Below are positions 42,251-49,965 of a stretch of DNA of 64,000 bases, in pieces (positions within the stretch are counted from its first letter, which is position 1; every line of letters begins with the position of its first letter). This stretch comes from Burkholderia anthina (GTDB lineage Bacteria; Pseudomonadota; Gammaproteobacteria; Burkholderiales; Burkholderiaceae), in contig NZ_CM003768.1 in the NCBI RefSeq assembly GCF_001547525.1, positions 62,001 to 126,000 on the forward strand. Direction: 5' to 3'. Both the position numbers and the translations under genes were made by a program. Below the pieces are notes generated by a model. That model worked only from the letters and a program-made list of their open reading frames with translations, did no database searches and was not told where the DNA came from.

Positions 42251-42997
42251 ATGGATCGGATCGAACTCGAATTGTACTTGAACAATACCCTTGAAACCGC
42301 GCGCTTCAAGGACTATTGCCCGAACGGCCTGCAGGTCGAGGGGCGCCGCAAGATCGAGAAGATCGCCACCGGCGTGACGGCGTCGGTCGCGCTCCTCGAA
42401 GCCGCGCTCGAATGGGGCGCGGATGCCGTGCTCGTCCATCATGGCTATTTCTGGCGCAACGAGGCGCCGCAGATCACCGGCCGCAAGTATCAGCGCCTGA
42501 AACTGCTGCTCGCGAACGACCTGAACCTGTTCGCGTTTCACCTGCCGCTCGACGCGCACCCCGAATTCGGCAACAACGCGCAGCTCGGCGAGAAGCTCGG
42601 GCTGATCGGCGAGCAACGTTTCGGCGAAGGCGATCTCGGCTGGATGGCGACGCTGCCGATGCCCGTCACGCTCGAGCACTTCGTCGCGAAGGTCGAGCAC
42701 ACGCTCGGCCGCACGCCGCTCGTGCTCGGCGATCCGGACACGCAGTTGCGCCGCATCGCGTGGTGCACCGGCGCCGCGCAGAGCTATTTCGATGCGGCGA
42801 TCGACGCCGGTGCGGACGTGTTCCTGACCGGCGAGGTGTCCGAGTCGACCACGCACGCGGCGGCGGAAAGCGGTGTCGCGTTCGTTGCGGCGGGGCACCA
42901 TGCGACCGAACGCTACGGAATCCAGGCGCTGGGGCGCCACTTGTCCGAGGAATTCGATCTCGAACACCTTTTTATCGATATTCATAATCCGGTCTGA
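42251..42997 (+). CDS. Nif3-like dinuclear metal centre protein (DUF34)
   Basis: 248-residue NIF3/DUF34 protein, sometimes named GTP cyclohydrolase type 2-like; true role unsettled. Metal-binding residues appear in [24 protein letters not shown] and ...[11 protein letters not shown]. The [11 protein letters not shown]-terminal motif is diagnostic. ATG 42251 gives the usual N-terminus. It precedes petA by about 220 bp. Confidence 0.9.
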   Translation: MDRIELELYLNNTLETARFKDYCPNGLQVEGRRKIEKIATGVTASVALLEAALEWGADAVLVHHGYFWRNEAPQITGRKYQRLKLLLANDLNLFAFHLPLDAHPEFGNNAQLGEKLGLIGEQRFGEGDLGWMATLPMPVTLEHFVAKVEHTLGRTPLVLGDPDTQLRRIAWCTGAAQSYFDAAIDAGADVFLTGEVSESTTHAAAESGVAFVAAGHHATERYGIQALGRHLSEEFDLEHLFIDIHNPV

Positions 42998-43215
42998 GCG
43001 CCGGATTTGCGGCGGTGCATCGAAATTTCGCAATGTAGCATCCGCTTAAAAGCGAAATGATTTAATTGCTCCGATAGTGGGGGATAACCCTTAACTATCA
43101 AACACTTCGAAGGGATTTTCATCTCCGGGCCTTGTAAATGACGACTCCATTCGAGCAAACTAGCGGCGGAATGGAAAGTCGTGACGGAAAATCCAACTCA
43201 GAAGTGGGGCGTGTG

Positions 43216-43836
43216 ATGCGAGACAAGGAAGAGAAACGCGTCGACAGCGGCCGCCGTACCTGGCTGATTGCGACATCCGTAGCAGGTGGCGTAGGAGGCG
43301 TCGCCACCGTCATACCTTTCGCGGCGTCGCTTGCGCCGTCCGCGAAAGCAAAAGCGGCCGGTGCGCCGGTCGAGGTCGACATCAGCGGCCTGAAGCCCGG
43401 CGAAATGGTCACCGTGCCGTGGCGCGGCAAACCCGTCTGGATCCTGAATCGCACCGATTCGATGCTGGCCGACGTCGTCAAGGCCGACAAGGAAGTGGCC
43501 GATCCGGCCACGAAATCCCCGTATTCGATGCCGTTGCCCGCGTATTGCGCGAACGAATATCGGTCGCGGGCCGATCGCAAGAACATTCTCGTCGTGATGG
43601 CCGTGTGTACGCACCTCGGCTGCACGCCTAGCCAACGCTTCACGCCGGGTCCGCAGCCGAACCTGCCGGACGACTGGCCGGGCGGTTTCCTGTGCCCGTG
43701 CCATGGTTCGACCTACGACCTCGCCGGCCGCGTGTTCAAGAACAAGCCGGCGCCTCAGAATCTCGATATCCCGCCCTACATGTTCACGTCGGCGACGACC
43801 CTCGTGATCGGCAAGGACGAGAAAGGAGAAGCGTGA
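43216..43836 (+). CDS. petA: Ubiquinol-cytochrome c reductase Rieske iron-sulfur subunit
   Basis: 2Fe-2S subunit of the cytochrome bc1 complex. 206 residues with a twin-arginine-type N-terminus (SGRRTWLIAT) and a membrane anchor about residues 15-40. The Rieske ligands are Cys131/His133 (CTHLGC) and Cys160/His163 (CPCHGS). ATG 43216 is preferred since it puts the RR motif near the N-terminus; ATG 43138 is also in frame and would add 26 residues. It overlaps petB by one base. Its export probably needs the TatABC encoded about 3 kb upstream. Confidence 0.93.
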   Translation: MRDKEEKRVDSGRRTWLIATSVAGGVGGVATVIPFAASLAPSAKAKAAGAPVEVDISGLKPGEMVTVPWRGKPVWILNRTDSMLADVVKADKEVADPATKSPYSMPLPAYCANEYRSRADRKNILVVMAVCTHLGCTPSQRFTPGPQPNLPDDWPGGFLCPCHGSTYDLAGRVFKNKPAPQNLDIPPYMFTSATTLVIGKDEKGEA

Positions 43837-45218
43837 TGGCCGCCGACAACAACGAAGTCTCCACGACAGGTTTCACCGGCTGGATCGACCAGCGCTTCCC
43901 GTTCACGTCCACCTGGAAGAAGCACGTATCCGAGTACTACGCGCCGAAGAACTTCAACTTCTGGTACTTCTTCGGCTCCCTCGCGCTGCTCGTGCTCGTC
44001 AACCAGATCGTCACGGGCATCTTCCTGACGATGAACTACAAGCCCGACTCGATGCTCGCGTTCGCGTCGGTCGAGTACATCATGCGCGAGGTGCCGTGGG
44101 GCTGGCTGATCCGCTACATGCACTCGACCGGTGCATCGATGTTCTTCGTGGTCGTGTACCTGCACATGTTCCGCGGGCTGCTGTACGGCTCGTACCGCAA
44201 GCCGCGCGAGCTCGTCTGGATCTTCGGCTGCGCGATCTTCCTGTGCCTGATGGCCGAGGCGTTCTTCGGCTACCTGCTGCCGTGGGGCCAGATGTCGTTC
44301 TGGGGCGCGCAGGTGATCGTGAACCTGTTCTCGGCGATCCCGTTCGTCGGCCCGGACCTGTCGCTGTGGATTCGCGGCGACTACGTCGTGTCCGACGTCA
44401 CGCTGAACCGCTTCTTCGCGTTCCACGTGATCGCGATTCCGCTCGTGCTGGTCGGCCTCGTGATCGCGCACCTCGTGGCGCTGCACGAAGTCGGGTCGAA
44501 CAACCCGGACGGCATCGAGATCAAGGCGAAGAAGGACGAGAACGGCATCCCGCTCGACGGCATCCCGTTCCACCCGTACTACTCGGTGCACGATTTCCTC
44601 GGCGTGTGCGTGTTCCTGATGGTGTTCGCGCTGATCGTGTTCTTCTCGCCGGAGATGGGCGGCTACTTCCTCGAGGCGAACAACTTCGTCCCGGCGAACC
44701 CGCTGCAGACGCCCCCGGAGATCGCGCCGGTCTGGTACTTCACCGCGTTCTACGCGATGCTGCGCGCGACCACCGACCCGTTCAAGATCGTGCTGATGAT
44801 CGTGATCGCGCTGCTCGGCGTGCTCGCGCTGATCCGCGCGCGCGGCAAGTGGAAGATCGGGCTGCCGGTGCTGGCCGCCGCGATCGTCGTGTTCATGTAC
44901 CTGACGGAGTCGAAGTTCTGGGGCGTCGTCGTGATGGGCGCGGCGGTGATCACGCTGTTCTTCCTGCCGTGGCTCGACCGCAGCCCGGTGAAGTCGATCC
45001 GCTACCGGCCGCTGTTCCACAAGGTGTTCCTCGGGATCTTCGTCGCGGCGTTCCTGACCCTCGCGTTCCTCGGCACGCGGCCGCCATCGCCGGCGGCGAC
45101 GCTGATCGCGCAGGCCTGTGCGCTGATCTATTTCGCGTTCTTCCTCGGCATGCCCGTCTGGACGCCGCTTGGCACGTTCAAGCAGCCGCCGGAACGGGTG
45201 CGCTTCAAGCCCCATTAA
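43836..45218 (+). CDS. petB: Cytochrome b of the bc1 complex
   Basis: 460-residue membrane subunit that binds two b hemes and the quinol/quinone sites. Eight or more hydrophobic helices. Heme ligand region GWLIRYMHSTGASMFF and HLVALHEVGSNNPDG, the Qo-site-associated PEW-equivalent TPPEIAPVWYF and ...YLLPWGQMSFWGA are visible. The C-terminal extension has additional helices. ATG 43836 overlaps the petA stop. Confidence 0.96.
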   Translation: MAADNNEVSTTGFTGWIDQRFPFTSTWKKHVSEYYAPKNFNFWYFFGSLALLVLVNQIVTGIFLTMNYKPDSMLAFASVEYIMREVPWGWLIRYMHSTGASMFFVVVYLHMFRGLLYGSYRKPRELVWIFGCAIFLCLMAEAFFGYLLPWGQMSFWGAQVIVNLFSAIPFVGPDLSLWIRGDYVVSDVTLNRFFAFHVIAIPLVLVGLVIAHLVALHEVGSNNPDGIEIKAKKDENGIPLDGIPFHPYYSVHDFLGVCVFLMVFALIVFFSPEMGGYFLEANNFVPANPLQTPPEIAPVWYFTAFYAMLRATTDPFKIVLMIVIALLGVLALIRARGKWKIGLPVLAAAIVVFMYLTESKFWGVVVMGAAVITLFFLPWLDRSPVKSIRYRPLFHKVFLGIFVAAFLTLAFLGTRPPSPAATLIAQACALIYFAFFLGMPVWTPLGTFKQPPERVRFKPH

Positions 45219-45239
45219 CGTGAGCGAGGAGAGAACGAC

Positions 45240-45998
45240 ATGAAGAAACTGCTTTCGACACTCGCGCTGATCGGGGCGACCGCGTGTGCGCTGCTGGCGG
45301 CGCCGGCCGTGCGGGCGGAGGGTAATTTTCCGCTCGACCGGGCGCCCGATAACACGGAAAATCTCGTTTCGCTTCAGCACGGCGCGCAATTGTTTGTAAA
45401 CTATTGCCTGAACTGCCACAGCGCGAACCTGATGCGCTACAACCGTCTGACGGATCTGGGCATATCCCAGAAGGAGATCGAAAAGAATCTCCTGTTCACG
45501 ACCGACAAGGTCGGGAACACGATGTCTGTCGCGATGCGGCCCGACGACGCGAAGAACTGGCTCGGCACCACGCCGCCCGACCTGTCGGTCGAGGAGCGTG
45601 CGCGCGGCCGCGACTGGCTGTACACGTATCTGCGCAGCTTCTACCGCGACGATACGCGGCCGACCGGCTGGAACAACGCGGTGTTCGAGAACGTCGGCAT
45701 GCCCCATGTGTTGTGGCAGTTGCAGGGGCAGCGCGTAGCCAAATTCGAAGACAAGACGGACGAGGAGACGGGCGAGAAGGCCCACGTGCTCGTCGGCTTC
45801 CAGCAGGTCACGCCGGGCACGCTCTCGTCGCCCGACTACGATGCTGCGGTGGCCGACCTGGTGGCCTATATGACATGGATGTCCGAGCCGGCCCAGCAGA
45901 CCCGCAAGCGCCTTGGCGTGTGGGTGCTGATCTTTCTCGGTGTCCTGACTTTCCTGGCCTGGCGGCTGAATGCCGCGTACTGGAAAGATATCAAGTAA
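45240..45998 (+). CDS. petC: Cytochrome c1 of the bc1 complex
   Basis: 252-residue c-type cytochrome. Sec signal peptide (MKKLLSTLALIGATACALL, cleavage after VRA), heme-binding CLNCH at 56-60, probable Met ligand in the NVGMPHVLW block, and a C-terminal membrane anchor (about 226-246). Last of the petABC genes, followed by a G/C-rich hairpin with a T-run. Confidence 0.95.
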   Translation: MKKLLSTLALIGATACALLAAPAVRAEGNFPLDRAPDNTENLVSLQHGAQLFVNYCLNCHSANLMRYNRLTDLGISQKEIEKNLLFTTDKVGNTMSVAMRPDDAKNWLGTTPPDLSVEERARGRDWLYTYLRSFYRDDTRPTGWNNAVFENVGMPHVLWQLQGQRVAKFEDKTDEETGEKAHVLVGFQQVTPGTLSSPDYDAAVADLVAYMTWMSEPAQQTRKRLGVWVLIFLGVLTFLAWRLNAAYWKDIK

Positions 45999-46015
45999 AC
46001 ACGCCTGACCGGCGT

Positions 46016-46078
46016 GGGGCCGGCGCAAGGCGGAACCCGTGAAAGGGGTTGCGCCGCGTGCCGGCCCTCGGCTTTTTT
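46016..46078 (+). terminator. Hairpin/terminator between petC and sspA
   Basis: An outer 8-bp stem GGGCCGGC (46017-46024) / GCCGGCCC (46060-46067) encloses a smaller AACCC/GGGTT hairpin (46034-46038/46046-46050). CTCGGCTTTTTTG follows, ending right before the sspA Shine-Dalgarno. Confidence 0.6.
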
Positions 46079-46092
46079 GAGGAAACGCAAAT

Positions 46093-46704
46093 ATGATGGT
46101 TCTGTATTCCGGCACAACTTGCCCGTTCTCCCAGCGTTGCCGGCTGGTGCTGTTCGAGAAGGGCATGGACTTCGAAATCCGCGACGTCGACCTGTTCAAC
46201 AAGCCGGAAGACATTTCGGTGATGAACCCGTACGGTCAGGTGCCGATCCTCGTCGAGCGCGACCTGATCCTGTACGAATCGAACATCATCAACGAGTACA
46301 TCGACGAACGCTTCCCGCATCCGCAACTGATGCCGGCCGACCCGGTGCAGCGCGCCCGCGCGCGCCTGTTCCTGCTCAACTTCGAGAAGGAACTGTTCGT
46401 CCACGTCAGCACGCTCGAGAACGAGAAGGGCAAGGCGGCGGAGAAGAACCACGAGAAGGCACGCCTCGCGATCCGCGATCGCCTGACGCAGCTCGCGCCG
46501 ATCTTCGTGAAGAACAAGTACATGCTCGGCGAAGAGTTCTCGATGCTCGACGTCGCGATCGCGCCGCTGCTGTGGCGCCTGGATCACTACGGCATCGAGC
46601 TGTCGAAGAACGCCGCGCCGCTGATGAAGTACGCCGAACGGATCTTCAGCCGTCCGGCCTACATCGAAGCACTGACGCCGTCCGAAAAGGTCATGCGTCG
46701 CTAA
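46093..46704 (+). CDS. sspA: Stringent starvation protein A
   Basis: 203-residue GST-fold protein that binds RNA polymerase and modulates transcription under stress. N-terminal thioredoxin-like part YSGTTCPFSQRCRLVLFEK, GQVPILVERDLILYESNIIN loop and an all-alpha C-terminal domain. No evidence for GST catalysis. GAGGAAA upstream. sspB follows, the usual pair. Confidence 0.94.
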   Translation: MMVLYSGTTCPFSQRCRLVLFEKGMDFEIRDVDLFNKPEDISVMNPYGQVPILVERDLILYESNIINEYIDERFPHPQLMPADPVQRARARLFLLNFEKELFVHVSTLENEKGKAAEKNHEKARLAIRDRLTQLAPIFVKNKYMLGEEFSMLDVAIAPLLWRLDHYGIELSKNAAPLMKYAERIFSRPAYIEALTPSEKVMRR

Positions 46705-46774
46705 TGTTGCAATGAAGGCATGACGGAGCGGTGGCGCGGCGTGCCGCGCGTCCGCTCCGGGTTCGAGGATTGTG

Positions 46775-47302
46775 ATGCAAGAGATTTCAACGAAGCCGTA
46801 TCTGCTGCGCGCGTTGTACGAGTGGTGCACCGATAACGGTTACACGCCGCATATCGCGGTGAGGGTCGACAACTCGACGCGCGTGCCGCGTCAGTTCGTG
46901 CGTGACGGCGAGATCGTGCTCAACATCAGCTTCGAGGCGACGAGCCAGTTGCAGATGGGCAACGAGTGGATCGAGTTCACGGCCCGGTTCTCCGGGAAGG
47001 CGCACAAGATCGAGATTCCGGTGGCCAACGTGCTCGCGATCTATGCGCGCGAGAACGGGCAGGGCATGGCGTTCCAGGTCGATGCGGTCGCAGGCGAAGG
47101 CGAGGATTCGGGCGCGTTCGACGATGATGTCGTGTCGACCGATGATGCGCAGCGTGACGAGTCCGTATCGCCGTTGGCGCCCGTCGCCGACAGCGGCGCG
47201 AACGAGGAACCGTCCGAGGGCGCCGACGAACCGCCGAAAACCGACGGCGACGGCGATGGTTCGAAAGGCGGCAGCAGACCTCGCCTCAAGATCGTGAAAT
47301 GA
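46775..47302 (+). CDS. sspB: ClpXP adaptor SspB
   Basis: 175-residue adaptor that delivers ssrA-tagged proteins to ClpXP. Folded domain about 1-110 (TKPYLLRALYEWCTDNGYTPHI...), then an acidic flexible linker and the C-terminal ClpX-binding tail SRPRLKIVK. ATG 46775 is preferred over the adjacent GTG 46772 because GAGG lies at better spacing. The tRNA-Thr promoter overlaps its end. Confidence 0.93.
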   Translation: MQEISTKPYLLRALYEWCTDNGYTPHIAVRVDNSTRVPRQFVRDGEIVLNISFEATSQLQMGNEWIEFTARFSGKAHKIEIPVANVLAIYARENGQGMAFQVDAVAGEGEDSGAFDDDVVSTDDAQRDESVSPLAPVADSGANEEPSEGADEPPKTDGDGDGSKGGSRPRLKIVK

Positions 47303-47304
47303 GG

Positions 47305-47310
47305 TAGAAT
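47305..47310 (+). promoter_or_regulatory. -10 element of the tRNA-Thr gene
   Basis: TAGAAT ends 10 bases before the mature tRNA 5' end; the -35 would lie within the sspB 3' end. Confidence 0.5.
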
Positions 47311-47320
47311 CTCGCGCTAC

Positions 47321-47396
<76 letters not shown>

Positions 47397-47404
47397 ATAA
47401 GATC

Positions 47405-47441
47405 AAGGGGTTACGTGACTCTCGCGTAACCCCTTGTGCTT
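47405..47441 (+). terminator. Terminator after tRNA-Thr
   Basis: Perfect 11-bp stem AAGGGGTTACG (47405-47415) / CGTAACCCCTT (47424-47434), loop TGACTCTC, then GTGCTTTTG. Confidence 0.85.
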
Positions 47442-47540
47442 TTGTGGCGTCAAAAAGTACAGTTTCGGTACAGCGGCGGGCGGATGCAGACGGATGGTTC
47501 GTCATGATCGCCGCAGGCAATCGAACTGGAAAAACAACCT

Positions 47541-48518
47541 GTGACGACGAGCACTTCCGAAAGCACGCCGTTTCCGCGCCCGAGCCTTGGCTCACGCATG
47601 TGGGCCTACCTTACTGAACACGTATTCGAGGGCGTTGCGCTAGTTTTCTCGGTGACCGCTGCACTCAGTTACGCAGTCGGTCGTTCTCATCTGGATGGCT
47701 GGGCCGAGATGGCTGGCGTGCCCGGCATGATGTTTCGGCCCGACCTATACGACACGATTCTCGCGGGCGTTCAGCTTCAAAGCGTCTGGCGCACAGCGGC
47801 GTTCGTCGTTGTGCTTTCCACCTTGTACCTTTGGGCAAACGTCGTGGTCCCGGAGTGGTGGGCTGGCCGGTTACCGAACGTGAAGCGCCGTCGCCGGTGG
47901 CAAGACGGATGCGACCAGTTGGCGCTGCGCCGGCGCTTCGCATATGCGGCGCGCGCTGCGAGCAAAGGGGTCCCGCCCGAGCAGCGCACGGCAGTTGTTG
48001 AGCGCATGAGGTGGAAAGTCATCGGCCGCCGTGGTTTGCGTCGTATGGCGCGAAAGACAAGCTCCAGTGGGGCGGCCAAGCGGGTGCGGCCTATCACGCT
48101 AACGCTGATACTCACGGTCTCTGTCACGCTCTTCGCAACGGGCATCTATCTCCTGTTGCAACTCGTGCTGCTTAGCCCGGCGAAGGCGGACGGTGCGCGA
48201 GCATTCGTCAAGACGTATGCGGCCGTTACCGGGCACATTCCCTACCAGTACATTCCTGCGAAGGTTGCTAGCACAACGTTGAAAACGTGGGCATGCGAAG
48301 GCCGCTCGATGCTGTCGCAATATCGATCGGTGGCGCTAGCCGATCCCGACGTTTCGGGGTCGACAAGGGAACCGTTCTATCTCTTGCAGGGCTTTGGTAG
48401 CACCTTCGTATTGCTCGGTGAGAAAGGGTCCGTGATCCGATCATTCGGCGATGCGCCATTTAGCTTGCCTGAGTCTCCTTCGCGCCCTTTGTCCGATTTG
48501 GCCAAAGCCTGCAAATAG
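47541..48518 (+). CDS. Unrecognised membrane protein in low-GC DNA next to tRNA-Thr
   Basis: 325 residues, GTG start. I do not recognise a family. Predicted membrane segments at about 30-48 (GVALVFSVTAALSYAVG), 85-105 and 180-205 (ITLTLILTVSVTLFATGIYL...). A basic Arg-rich loop (NVKRRRRW, RFAYAARAASK, RRGLRRMARK) lies between the second and third, and a soluble C-terminal domain follows. GC content and third-position bias are clearly lower than in sspB or the genes beyond, suggesting acquisition. It ends at TAG; the next 280 bases hold no credible gene. Function unknown; an orphan defence or toxin-related membrane protein is possible but unsupported. Confidence 0.7.
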   Translation: MTTSTSESTPFPRPSLGSRMWAYLTEHVFEGVALVFSVTAALSYAVGRSHLDGWAEMAGVPGMMFRPDLYDTILAGVQLQSVWRTAAFVVVLSTLYLWANVVVPEWWAGRLPNVKRRRRWQDGCDQLALRRRFAYAARAASKGVPPEQRTAVVERMRWKVIGRRGLRRMARKTSSSGAAKRVRPITLTLILTVSVTLFATGIYLLLQLVLLSPAKADGARAFVKTYAAVTGHIPYQYIPAKVASTTLKTWACEGRSMLSQYRSVALADPDVSGSTREPFYLLQGFGSTFVLLGEKGSVIRSFGDAPFSLPESPSRPLSDLAKACK

Positions 48519-48741
48519 GGGCGATATGGCGACAGTCGTCAAGACTCCATCTGAGACGTCGTTGGCCGTCGTCATTAGCAAATTTGGCTGACCTACCACC
48601 TCGAAGACTTTTCGAACGAAGCGCGATGCGGAGGACTGAGGTGGCGGCGCGCCCGGCGCTGACGCCGATCGGCCAGATGCTGCTTGCCCGTTTCGACGAC
48701 GCGGCCTGACGGAAAAGGCAAAGGGGGAAAGCTGCAACCGC

Positions 48742-48776
48742 GCGTCACGCCTTCGCCGCAGCGAAAAACGTGACGC
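48742..48776 (-). terminator. Hairpin terminator of the substrate-binding protein gene
   Basis: GCGTCACG (48742-48749) pairs with CGTGACGC (48769-48776) and an inner TTCGC/GCGAA helix is present. On the minus strand a T5 run lies inside the structure, 22 bases after the stop. Confidence 0.55.
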
Positions 48777-48797
48777 ATTGAACGCACGGCGAACCAC

Positions 48798-49598
48798 TTA
48801 CTGCGCGACCGGCACCGTCACGTCGCTGCCGAACCAGTGCGTCGAGATCTTCTTCAGCGTGCCGTCCTTGCGCAGCGATTCGAGCGCGTCGTTGATCGCC
48901 TTCTCGAACTTCGGATTGCCCTTGCGGAACGGAATCGCCATCTCCTGCTTGCCGCCGTTCAGCACCGCACCCGAGCGCAGCGGCAGGTTCGACGTCTTGA
49001 TCATGTACGGCAGCATCAACCGGTCGTCGAGCGTCGCTTCGATCCGCCCCGCGGCGAGGTCGCGCAGTTTCTCCGGCGCGCCCGGATACGTCTGTACCTC
49101 GATGCCCGGCACGCTGCGTGCCATCTGGTCGTAGTTGGTGCCGAGCGTCACGCCGAGCTTCTTGCCCTTGAAATCGTCGAGCGACTTGAAGTTGCGCGTG
49201 TCGTCCTTGCGCTGGATCAGCTGCGCGGCCGAGTACGTGTACGGCTGGCTGAAGTCGAGCGCTTCCTTGCGCTGCGGCGTGATCGTGACCTGGTTGACGA
49301 TCACGTCGAACTTGCCGGCCTGCAGGCCCGCGATGATGCCGCTCCATTCGGTCGGAATGAATTGCGTCTTCACGCCGAGCTTGCCGGCGACGGCGTTCGC
49401 GACGTCGACGTCGAAACCCTCGAGTTGGCCGGACGTGCCGCGCGAGTTGAACGGCGGATACGTGCCTTCCAGGCCGACGCGCAGCACGCCGGCTTTCTTC
49501 ACGGAATCGAGCAGGTCTTCCGCGTGCGCGGCGACGGCCGTGAAGCCGAGGGCCGACGCGAGCAGCAGGCCCGACAGCAGGAACTTCGAACGTTTCAT
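48798..49598 (-). CDS. Amino-acid ABC transporter substrate-binding protein (cystine/polar amino acid type)
   Basis: 266-residue periplasmic binding protein, bac_solute_3 family. Signal peptide to about 26 (AVAAHA), then VLRVGLEGTYPPFNSRG, GFDVDVANAVAGKLG, FDVIVNQVTITPQR and LDFSQPYTYSAAQL. It resembles cystine-binding FliY/TcyJ proteins; the ligand is inferred only. No permease or ATPase gene is adjacent, so it works with components elsewhere or is an orphan. The start has GGAGATC upstream on the minus strand. Confidence 0.9.
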   Translation of the reverse strand: MKRSKFLLSGLLLASALGFTAVAAHAEDLLDSVKKAGVLRVGLEGTYPPFNSRGTSGQLEGFDVDVANAVAGKLGVKTQFIPTEWSGIIAGLQAGKFDVIVNQVTITPQRKEALDFSQPYTYSAAQLIQRKDDTRNFKSLDDFKGKKLGVTLGTNYDQMARSVPGIEVQTYPGAPEKLRDLAAGRIEATLDDRLMLPYMIKTSNLPLRSGAVLNGGKQEMAIPFRKGNPKFEKAINDALESLRKDGTLKKISTHWFGSDVTVPVAQ

Positions 49599-49965
49599 CG
49601 CGGATCTCCAGTGGTCAGTAGGGTGTTGTGGTGAGCGACGGGCACCGGGCGCTGGGTGGCCTCGATGGGCCGCAATACGGGCACGTAGACACTACTCGCA
49701 ACCGCGCCGCACCGGAAGTCGAATTGGCCCTGATTGCAACCGATTTCAGCGGATTGAAGGCGGCAATTCAGCGCGACGGCATGGGCTGTGCACGGCGACT
49801 GCCTGGTCGAACCGTTCGCCGCGGGCATTCTGGATCCACTTAAAAATACTCTTTTAAATCAGGTCATTTTTCCGATTCGGGCCGTAATTTGTCTGTAAAA
49901 TCGCGCGAGCGAAATCGCTCAGCGCGCCATCCGAGGGCGCGTCAAAAGAAGAAAAGGCCGTAGCC
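49599..49965. other. 367-bp divergent region between the substrate-binding protein gene and vgrG
   Basis: G/C-rich near the binding-protein gene, then AT-rich from about 49840 (CTTAAAAATACTCTTTTAAA). TAAAAT (49896-49901) is a plausible -10 for vgrG without a good -35. No coding sequence is supported. AAAAGAAGAAAAGG before ATG 49966 serves as Shine-Dalgarno. Confidence 0.5.

Noticed and set aside
43138-43215. Upstream start for petA
   Set aside because: Polar 26-residue extension would move the twin-arginine motif away from the N-terminus; kept only as an alternative.
47397-48797. Prophage or integrative element at tRNA-Thr
   Set aside because: No integrase, excisionase or duplicated tRNA end seen; only composition suggests acquisition.
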